22,876 bases of DNA from JBFEYJ01 sp041563315 (lineage in GTDB: Bacteria > Pseudomonadota > Gammaproteobacteria > Thiohalomonadales > Thiohalomonadaceae): NCBI GenBank assembly GCA_041563315.1, contig JBFFNE010000045.1, forward strand, positions 1 to 22,876, read 5' to 3'. A program made the position numbers and the translations under genes. Of the stretch, positions 17,376 through 22,876 are shown piece after piece (positions within the stretch are counted from its first letter, which is position 1; each line of letters opens with the position of its first letter). The notes beneath the pieces were generated by a model that did not search any database, was not told where the DNA came from, and saw only the letters and a program-made list of their open reading frames with translations.

Positions 17376-17626
17376 TACTCCCCCTGCTGCAGGAATGCAT
17401 CCAGCGTGGCGACGGTCGCGAATGCCCGTCGCAACGCCTTGCTGTCTGCCAGACGGATGCCGTACTGACGCTGCAAGGCCATGGAAAGCTGCAGTGCATC
17501 CAGCGAGTCGAGTTGCAGGCGCGAATCCTCACCAAACAACAGTTCATCGTCGTCAATGGTCTCGGCAGCGAAGTCCTTGTCGCACTCATCAACAATCAGC
17601 TGCTTGAGTGCCAGTCTGCGGTCCAT
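17375..17626 (-). CDS. Acyl carrier protein
   Basis: 83 residues, the normal ACP length. The phosphopantetheine attachment serine is Ser41 in LQLDSLDALQL, within an acidic four-helix pattern. It would carry the growing acyl chain between the ketosynthases, the KAS III/DarB-like enzyme and the BtrH-like transferase. It begins 21 bases after the ABC permease stop and is coupled to the ketosynthase by a one-base overlap. The ribosome-binding site (GAGG, about 11 bases upstream) is spaced rather far. No phosphopantetheinyl transferase is in the window. Confidence 0.92.
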   Translation of the reverse strand: MDRRLALKQLIVDECDKDFAAETIDDDELLFGEDSRLQLDSLDALQLSMALQRQYGIRLADSKALRRAFATVATLDAFLQQGE

Positions 17627-17647
17627 AACGCTTTTATCCTCAACGAT

Positions 17648-18865
17648 TCAGTAGTGACGGGAAAAGGAGACGGTTGCCAGGGCCAGGCAAAATACGGCAA
17701 AAATCAACAACGCTCCGGCCTCGGGCAACACCTCATGCCAGGCGGCATTGCGCAGGAAGATATCGAGAAAGCCCTCCAGCCCCCAGGACATGGGAGAGAT
17801 ATCCGCCATTTCACGCATGAACGGTGGCATGACGAACTTGGGCACCATTACCCCGCCCAGGGCACCGAAGATAATATTCGATACCCCACCCATAGTGGTC
17901 GCCTGGGTGTGGGTGTTGGCAAAAGTGGTGATAAGCAACGCAAAGGAGATGGCAGCCAGGCTGCAGGCCGATGAGATGATAAACAGTCCACCCAGTGAGT
18001 CGCCCAGCTGCAGGCTGTCTCCACCGAATTTGGGAACCAGGTAAATCCCCACCAGTACCATCAACACCATCTGCACCTGATTAATCGCGTAATAGGGCAG
18101 AATCTTGCCAAGAACCAGACTGAAGCTGGAGATATTCATGATGCGCAGCCGCAACAGGCTGCCTTGCTGACGCTCAATGATAAATGCTGTCGAGAGCGGT
18201 ATGACAACGAAGAACATGGCAAACACCAGCCACGCCGGTACGCTTTGCTGCACCGAGGTCGGCGCCTTTTCCGGCGTCTTGCCCTGATAGACATAGCGAC
18301 TCTCCAGATGCACACCCGCCATCAACGTCGCCAGTGACGGCATGCTCGCCTGCCCTTCCCCGGGCTGTGACATCCCTTGGCTCAGGAGCGCTACGCGCAT
18401 GCCCTTGATGAGATCTTCCAGTGCCAGGCGGAACAGCATCTGTAACTGTGGGGTGACGGTCGGCGCCACCATCAGCTCAAGCATCGGGGGCGACACTTCG
18501 TCAGCGTCCTGCCCCAGGGCCTCAAGCTGATCGGCAAACCCCGGCGGGATCACGAGGGCAAACTTGTAGCGATCCGCCGCCACCTGTGACTCCAGTGAGG
18601 CGATATCCTGCTCCGGCTCCGATGGCCGATAAACAAAGCCGGCGATCCCGGAAAGTTTTTCCAGCAGTTCCGCGGAGGCCTCGCTGCGGTCGGCGTCGAG
18701 CAGCAGATATTCAACCTCGACCTGTTGGCGCTCGCTAAAGCTGTCACGCATCGCCAACGACATGATAAGGATGAACAGCGCCGGCATAATAAACAGCACC
18801 AGCAGGCCGTGCAGATCCTTACGCAGTACCAGCAACTCTTTCCAGATTAAAGCATAAAGTCGCAT
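17648..18865 (-). CDS. ABC-2 type transporter permease
   Basis: About 405 residues in the MRLYALIWKELLVLRKD start form. One membrane helix (about 20-40) is followed by a large extracytoplasmic domain of about 180 residues (with VEYLLLDAD and FALVIPPGF, as in YhhJ/YbhR-type exporters), then five further helices from about 218 to the end. It forms the membrane part of an exporter with the ATPase encoded just upstream. The frame opens at GTG 18886 inside the ATPase gene, but ATG 18865 gives a normal start right after the ATPase stop. Its place between the ATPase and the ACP makes export of the locus product the natural reading. Confidence 0.88.
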   Translation of the reverse strand: MRLYALIWKELLVLRKDLHGLLVLFIMPALFILIMSLAMRDSFSERQQVEVEYLLLDADRSEASAELLEKLSGIAGFVYRPSEPEQDIASLESQVAADRYKFALVIPPGFADQLEALGQDADEVSPPMLELMVAPTVTPQLQMLFRLALEDLIKGMRVALLSQGMSQPGEGQASMPSLATLMAGVHLESRYVYQGKTPEKAPTSVQQSVPAWLVFAMFFVVIPLSTAFIIERQQGSLLRLRIMNISSFSLVLGKILPYYAINQVQMVLMVLVGIYLVPKFGGDSLQLGDSLGGLFIISSACSLAAISFALLITTFANTHTQATTMGGVSNIIFGALGGVMVPKFVMPPFMREMADISPMSWGLEGFLDIFLRNAAWHEVLPEAGALLIFAVFCLALATVSFSRHY

Positions 18866-18869
18866 CGCA

Positions 18870-19802
18870 TCACTCTCGGGGGGCACACATGGTATGCGTC
18901 ATATACAGTTCTTCAAGGCTCTGGAAGCCGTAGCGGATACCATCAAGGCCGAGGCCCTGAGCTTGCAGAAATTTCGGCAGGCCGCGTAGCAGTTCCGCAA
19001 TATCGGTTGTGGCCACCTCAAACAGACGACCATCGAGCGAACGGGCCTGATAGCGCTCCTGCAGCAGCGCGATAACCTGTGTATCGGCCTGCTGTTGCAG
19101 GCGAAATTCCAGCCGGGTTCGTTCTGCCATATCGAGCAGCTCCTGGAGCTTGCCCGAGACCAGGATCTTCCCCCCATCGATAATCGCGATGTGATTGCAG
19201 ATTTGCTGCACCTCCTCCATGTAGTGCGAGGTGTAGATGAGCGTCATCCCGGTGTTGTGATTCAGTTCGGCGATTGTATCGAGAATAAAGTTGCGCGACT
19301 GGGGATCGATACCCACCGTGGGTTCATCAAGAAACAGCACCCGTGGGTTATTGAGCAGACCAATGGCCAGATTGAGCCGGCGCTTCAATCCACCGGAAAG
19401 CGCATGGGCAGCCTTGCGGTAGTGCTGTTCGAGCTTGGCGGCGGCCAACGCAGTAGCCACCCGAAGGGGACGTTCCGCCTTGGGGACGCCAAAGGCCGCC
19501 ACATAGAAATCCAGGTTTTCCGCCACCGACAGCATGGGATAAAAAGCCAGATCCTGCGGAACGAAACCGGTGATGGCGCGCACCTCGGTCAGGTTCTGCT
19601 CCAGCGGCTTGCCGTTGAAGCGGATCTCACCACGATTTTTCTTCTGCAAGCCGACAAGAATGGAGATAAGCGTGGTTTTACCCGCGCCGTTGGGGCCCAG
19701 CAGGCCGAAGACACTGCCCTCGGGGATATGCAGACTGATATCATCCAGCGCCGGCACCTGCTGGCGTGGATAACACTTTGTAAGATTGTTGATATGTATC
19801 AC
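18870..19802 (-). CDS. ABC transporter ATP-binding protein
   Basis: A cytoplasmic ATPase of about 310 residues. Walker A GPNGAGKTT, Q-loop VPQDLAFYP, signature LSGGLKRRLN, Walker B VLFLDEPTVGID and the H-loop TSHYMEEV are all intact. The C-terminal 90 residues are the extension typical of drug/lipid exporters of the CcmA/DrrA class. GTG 19802 is preferred because GGGAGAGGG lies just before it and the protein then begins directly with IHINNLTKCYP; ATG 19829 would add nine residues and has a poorer site. First gene of the five-gene minus operon, with the permease next. Confidence 0.93.
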   Translation of the reverse strand: MIHINNLTKCYPRQQVPALDDISLHIPEGSVFGLLGPNGAGKTTLISILVGLQKKNRGEIRFNGKPLEQNLTEVRAITGFVPQDLAFYPMLSVAENLDFYVAAFGVPKAERPLRVATALAAAKLEQHYRKAAHALSGGLKRRLNLAIGLLNNPRVLFLDEPTVGIDPQSRNFILDTIAELNHNTGMTLIYTSHYMEEVQQICNHIAIIDGGKILVSGKLQELLDMAERTRLEFRLQQQADTQVIALLQERYQARSLDGRLFEVATTDIAELLRGLPKFLQAQGLGLDGIRYGFQSLEELYMTHTMCAPRE

Positions 19803-19859
19803 AATGCCCTCTCCCAACCTGTGGCCCATTTTTCCCGGATGTTGTGCCTCACGCTCCGG

Positions 19860-19876
19860 ATTAAGGGTCTGTTAAG
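19860..19876 (-). promoter_or_regulatory. PmrA/QseB-type response-regulator box
   Basis: On the minus strand CTTAAC-AGACC-CTTAAT: two direct half-sites with a 5-bp spacer, 11-bp period. This matches the YTTAAK-N5-YTTAAK pattern bound by PmrA/QseB-class OmpR regulators. It lies between the exporter operon and the response-regulator gene. A -10 (TATAAT, 19896-19891, minus) would place the box just downstream of the exporter start point, and GATAAT (19911-19916, plus) would place it upstream of the regulator promoter. Confidence 0.6.
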
Positions 19877-19890
19877 GCTATTACCGCAGG

Positions 19891-19896
19891 ATTATA
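19891..19896 (-). promoter_or_regulatory. Candidate -10 of the exporter/KS operon
   Basis: A perfect TATAAT on the minus strand in AAGGTATAATCC, about 90 bases from the ATPase start. No recognisable -35 is found at 16-18 bp upstream, suggesting a factor-dependent promoter. Confidence 0.4.
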
Positions 19897-19992
19897 CCTT
19901 AGAATCCCCTGATAATTCTTGCCCGGCCATCGCTGCCTTGGCGGAAAATGTCAGGTTTATCCAAGGCATTGCGAGAGTTACGAAGGAACCCT

Positions 19993-20652
19993 ATGCGACT
20001 ATTGCTGGTTGAAGACGATCCATTGCTCGGCGACGGGGTCTGTGTCGGGCTCGGCCATGAAGACTATACCGTCGACTGGTTCAGGAATGCCCGTTCCGCC
20101 GAAGCCGCTCTCCGGAGCGAGTATTATGACCTGATGGTGCTGGACCTCGGGCTGCCGGACAAATCAGGTCTGGAGGTTCTGCAACAAATGCGTGCGAGGG
20201 GCGATGACCTGCCGGTGCTGATCCTCACCGCCCGCGATGCGGTCTCCGACCGGGTTTCCGGTCTCGACAGCGGTGCCGATGATTACATGATTAAACCCTT
20301 CGACCTTGATGAGCTCTCCGCGCGCTTACGCGCCTTGCTGCGCCGCCGTCATGGCCGGGCCCAGAGCGAGATCCGCCATGGTGAAATCGTCCTCGATCCG
20401 GCCGCCCACTCCGTCACCCTCGGCGGCAAGCCGGTCGATATCTCACCACGAGAGTATGCGGTTCTTCACCTGCTACTGGAAAACGAGGGCAAGGTGTTGT
20501 CACGCTCACGCCTGGAGGATGGTCTCTACTCCTGGGACGGCGATGTGGAAAGTAATGCCATAGAGGTCTATGTCCACCATCTGCGCAAAAAACTCGGCTC
20601 TGCGTTGATTCGCACGATTCGTGGTGTCGGGTATATCATCGATCCCCTATGA
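19993..20652 (+). CDS. OmpR-family response regulator, QseB/PmrA-like
   Basis: 219 residues. The receiver domain has acidic residues EDD at 7-9, phospho-acceptor Asp51 (LMVLDLGLPD), the TAR switch and Lys in YMIKPFD. The C-terminal winged helix (about 125-219) has ISPREYAVLHLLLEN and the recognition helix NAIEVYVHHLRKKLG, ending IRTIRGVGYII. This arrangement is that of QseB/PmrA. The true start is ATG 19993 with GAAGGAA six bases upstream; the frame extends upstream to 19948. It overlaps the kinase gene by four bases (ATGA). It is divergent from the exporter-ketosynthase operon, with a matching box between them, so control of that operon is likely. Confidence 0.93.
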   Translation: MRLLLVEDDPLLGDGVCVGLGHEDYTVDWFRNARSAEAALRSEYYDLMVLDLGLPDKSGLEVLQQMRARGDDLPVLILTARDAVSDRVSGLDSGADDYMIKPFDLDELSARLRALLRRRHGRAQSEIRHGEIVLDPAAHSVTLGGKPVDISPREYAVLHLLLENEGKVLSRSRLEDGLYSWDGDVESNAIEVYVHHLRKKLGSALIRTIRGVGYIIDPL

Positions 20653-22022
20653 GCTACTCCATCCGCCGCCGCCTGCTGTTCACCCTGCTATCGATTACCG
20701 TTGCTATCTGGTCGGTCACGGTGGTTACCAGCTATAACGATGCCCGTCACGAGATCGGCGAGTTGTTCGACGCCCAGTTAGCCCAATCGGCACGTATTTT
20801 AATGAGCGTGGCCGGGCACGAACTGGAGGAGCTGGAAGGCAGCTCGATAGCGTCGGCACATATTCACTTTCACTACGACAACCCACTAAAAACCGCTGAC
20901 CACATTTACGAGCACAAGCTGGCGTATCAGTTATGGAGGCGACCGGAAAACACCCTGTTGGTCCGCTCCTTCAACGCACCGGACAGCCCACTAAGCGACC
21001 AGCCGGCAGGCTACAGCACCCGTGAGATCAACGGTGAGTTGTGGCGCGTTCTGTCACTGCACGATGAGGACACCGGTTTTCAAATACAGGTTGGTCAGGC
21101 AATGGCCATCCGCAAGGAGTTGACCGATTACATCGCGCGACGAATTGGTGCCCCCGTCGTCATCGCTTTGCCATTTTTAACCCTGCTGATCTTTATTGGT
21201 ATCGGGCGCAGCCTGCAGCCACTCAAGCGCCTTGCCGAGGCGGTGCTTCGTCGGGCCCCCAACAACCTGGAGCCGATTGATTCGAAGAATGTTCCGCATG
21301 AAATCCATCCCCTGGTCAATGCCCTTAACGGCCTGTTTGAGCGCCTCGGTCACGCCTTTGAGAATGATCGACGCTTTACCGCAGACGCCGCCCACGAATT
21401 GCGCACCCCTCTGGCGGCCATGAAGACCCAGGCCCAGGTTGCCCTGCGCAGCAAAGATCCCGCCGTGCGGGATTCGGCGATGGAGAAGATGCTCGAAGGG
21501 GTCGATCGCGCCACACGACTGGTGGAACAGTTGCTCACCCTTGCCCGAGTCGATCCGGACACCGGCCTGGGTCAGGGTGAAAAGGTGGATTTGCTGCTCC
21601 TTGCTGAAAATACCCTCGCCGACCATGAGCTTCAGGCCCGGATGAAAAAGATCGACCTGCAATTAATGACAGAAAAGTCGCTCACCATTATCGGTCATCG
21701 CGAAAGCCTGCGTATCCTGCTGCGCAACCTGCTGGACAACGCGATTCGTTATACGCCTGAGGGCGGTGAAGTGCAGGTCCGCCTTGGCGAAGAAGCGAGC
21801 ACTACCGTGATTTGCGTTTCCGATAGCGGGCCCGGAATCCCGGCGGACAAACGGGAGCAGATCTTCGGTCGCTTCATCCGCCTCGCGGGCCAGGACATCA
21901 GCGGCAGCGGCCTTGGATTGTCCATCGTCGAGCGAATCGCCGAGTTGCATCACGCAGAGATCCGCCTCGACGAGTCCGCGCTGGGGGGGTTGGAGGTCTG
22001 TGTCAGATTTCCGGTGGAATGA
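20649..22022 (+). CDS. Sensor histidine kinase, QseC/PmrB-like
   Basis: 457 residues. Helix 1 (about 9-29), a periplasmic sensor of about 130 residues, helix 2 (about 166-186), then a linker. The dimerisation box FTADAAHELRTPLAAM carries phospho-acceptor His249. The ATPase domain shows N box RNLLDNAIRYTPEGG, D box DSGPGIP and GSGLGLSI. The periplasmic part resembles the QseC/TctE sensor type, but the signal cannot be deduced. It would phosphorylate the regulator encoded upstream. Its TGA is the first base pair group of an inverted-repeat element that fills the space up to the next gene. Confidence 0.93.
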   Translation: MSYSIRRRLLFTLLSITVAIWSVTVVTSYNDARHEIGELFDAQLAQSARILMSVAGHELEELEGSSIASAHIHFHYDNPLKTADHIYEHKLAYQLWRRPENTLLVRSFNAPDSPLSDQPAGYSTREINGELWRVLSLHDEDTGFQIQVGQAMAIRKELTDYIARRIGAPVVIALPFLTLLIFIGIGRSLQPLKRLAEAVLRRAPNNLEPIDSKNVPHEIHPLVNALNGLFERLGHAFENDRRFTADAAHELRTPLAAMKTQAQVALRSKDPAVRDSAMEKMLEGVDRATRLVEQLLTLARVDPDTGLGQGEKVDLLLLAENTLADHELQARMKKIDLQLMTEKSLTIIGHRESLRILLRNLLDNAIRYTPEGGEVQVRLGEEASTTVICVSDSGPGIPADKREQIFGRFIRLAGQDISGSGLGLSIVERIAELHHAEIRLDESALGGLEVCVRFPVE

Positions 22023-22267
22023 AGTTTGAAAGTTCAAAGGTAACTACTCCCCCCACCCGAAAAGCGATCTCACCGCAAAGGCGCAAAGTGCGCAAAGGAA
22101 TATCTGGTCAATGAGGGTATGGTGCCGCATGCGTGTGGACACCAAACTTGAACCGTCGCAGGTCATGCTAGTGCGTAGCGCTTCCCTGACAACGTACACT
22201 GCAAACACTTTGCGTCTTTGCGGTTAGCTTTTAAGAGGTGAGCAATTACCTTTCAACTTTCAACTTC
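22021..22267. repeat. MITE-like element with nested inverted repeats
   Basis: Outer arms GAAGTTTGAAAGTTCAAAGGTAA (22021-22043) and TTACCTTTCAACTTTCAACTTC (22246-22267) are inverted copies with one indel and one mismatch. Inner arms ACCGCAAAGGCGCAAAGTG (22072-22090) and CACTTTGCGTCTTTGCGGT (22206-22224) are inverted with 18 of 19 matches. The left end overlaps the kinase TGA and the right end supplies the last residues and TAA of the acyltransferase. The 115-base centre has no ORF of note. Confidence 0.65.
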
Positions 22268-22876
22268 TCCCCATCCAGCAGCTGCTGCAGCTGATGCAGG
22301 CACACCGAGGCATCCTCCCCGGCGCAGGTCAGGGGTGGGAAATTTTCGATCTTTGCCCGGGCGCGTAATAACACGGGCAAAAAGACATGCCCTTGCCCCT
22401 TCACCCCCTCCAGCCGCACCGGGGTGACAGGACAATCGGCCAGTTGCGCCAGGCGAACGGCGCCCGGCTTCAGCCGTCGCGGCGGTTCGCTGTCGAGGTG
22501 AATTTTGCCGTGAGGAAATAGCGCGATCACATCGCCTTCGGCCAGTGCCTTGAGTGCAGCGCGAAAGGCACGCTCGGGGCGCCCCTGACGGTCCACCGGG
22601 ATGCATCCAACGGCGCGAAATAGCCAGGTGAGGCCGAAGCGGTGATATTGCTCCGCGGCGATGATAAAACGCAACGGCCGCGGGCTGGCGGCGATCAGCA
22701 GCAGCGGGTCGAGACCGGAGATATGGTTAGAGACGAGGATCGCCGGTCCCTGCTGCGGCAATTCGATGCAATCGGCCTGCAACCGGTGGTAGTGCCAGCA
22801 GAACAGGCGGTTCAGACCATCAAGGTGGTTCATCCACGGCCGTCCCCAGTCCACTTCATTGGCTGCACCGGCTGCC
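22246..22876 (-). CDS. PlsC-like 1-acyl-glycerol-3-phosphate acyltransferase, probably running off the edge
   Basis: A lysophospholipid acyltransferase fold of about 200 residues. The motif I NHISGLDP (His-x4-Asp) is intact. Motif II is around RAVGCIPVDR. Motif III is the unusual ALFPHGKIHLD in place of FPEGTRS. The last motif is CPVTPVRLEGV. It probably transfers an acyl group to a lysophospholipid or related acceptor; a short form without membrane helices. The frame is open to the right edge; a GTG at 22854 and an ATG at 22833 (with GGGGA upstream) are the possible internal starts. The C-terminal GEKLKVER comes from the inverted-repeat element. A role with the ketosynthase locus is possible but unsupported. 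Confidence 0.8.
   Translation of the reverse strand, partial: AAGAANEVDWGRPWMNHLDGLNRLFCWHYHRLQADCIELPQQGPAILVSNHISGLDPLLLIAASPRPLRFIIAAEQYHRFGLTWLFRAVGCIPVDRQGRPERAFRAALKALAEGDVIALFPHGKIHLDSEPPRRLKPGAVRLAQLADCPVTPVRLEGVKGQGHVFLPVLLRARAKIENFPPLTCAGEDASVCLHQLQQLLDGEKLKVER

Noticed and set aside
17357..17974. 205-codon plus-strand frame over the ACP and permease genes
   Set aside because: Crosses two well-supported minus-strand genes; no ribosome-binding site or motif.
11574..19802. Standard aryl polyene gene cluster
   Set aside because: KS, KS partner and ACP fit, but the ketoreductase, dehydratases, AMP ligase, ammonia-lyase-type and glycolipid genes of that cluster are not present here.
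19095..20012. 305-codon plus-strand frame opposite the ABC ATPase
   Set aside because: Antisense to an intact ABC ATPase and ends inside the response-regulator start; no motif.

Overview
The window looks like chromosome of a Gammaproteobacterium. ClpB, endonuclease V, a PmrA/QseB-type two-component pair and the PlsC-like acyltransferase read most like that class. A DsrE-type domain and a UbiA prenyltransferase would suit a sulfur-metabolising or environmental lineage, but genus or family cannot be assigned from the sequence alone. There are no tRNA, rRNA, phage or CRISPR features.

Layout. Positions 1-1001 hold the 5' part of endonuclease V (minus strand, cut by the window edge) and a divergent thioredoxin with a CSPC active site. 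Positions 1002-4880 are a signalling patch: a membrane PAS-GGDEF diguanylate cyclase with its own sigma70-like promoter, a convergent gene fusing an anti-sigma-like N-terminus and one membrane helix to a DsrE-like domain, a poorly coding AT-richer stretch with strong RNA hairpins, and an N-terminal remnant of a second, paralogous membrane sensor that ends abruptly next to the prenyltransferase gene. Positions 4884-8527 are housekeeping or unknown genes: a MenA-like UbiA prenyltransferase, a secreted DUF302 protein, a CPXCG zinc-ribbon-like protein, a GFA-family protein with eroded metal ligands, and a two-helix membrane protein. Positions 8674-11265 are clpB, with a clear terminator and a sigma32-like promoter.

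The most interesting part is 11574-22022, a compact fatty-acid/polyketide-type locus built from two convergent operons. The plus operon encodes a flavodoxin-fold protein of the dialkylresorcinol-condensing (DarA) type, a KAS III/DarB-type ketosynthase, a small helix-turn-helix protein and a BtrH-type acyltransferase. All are overlapping or nearly so. The minus operon encodes an ABC exporter (ATPase and ABC-2 permease), an acyl carrier protein, a ketosynthase with an intact Cys-His-Lys-His set, and a shortened partner ketosynthase in which the active-site Cys is replaced. A divergent OmpR-type response regulator and histidine kinase adjoin the exporter operon, and the intergenic region carries a CTTAAC-N5-CTTAAT box of the PmrA/QseB kind. 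A reasonable reading is: KS/partner plus ACP build an acyl chain; the DarB/DarA pair condense or aromatise two chains; the BtrH-like enzyme transfers an ACP-bound acyl group to an amine or other acceptor; the ABC system exports the product; and the two-component system controls the locus. No ketoreductase, dehydratase or phosphopantetheinyl transferase is present here, so those steps would rely on fatty-acid enzymes or genes elsewhere.

The window ends with a 247-bp element bounded by nested inverted repeats. It lies exactly between the stop codons of the kinase gene and a PlsC-like acyltransferase that runs towards the right edge.
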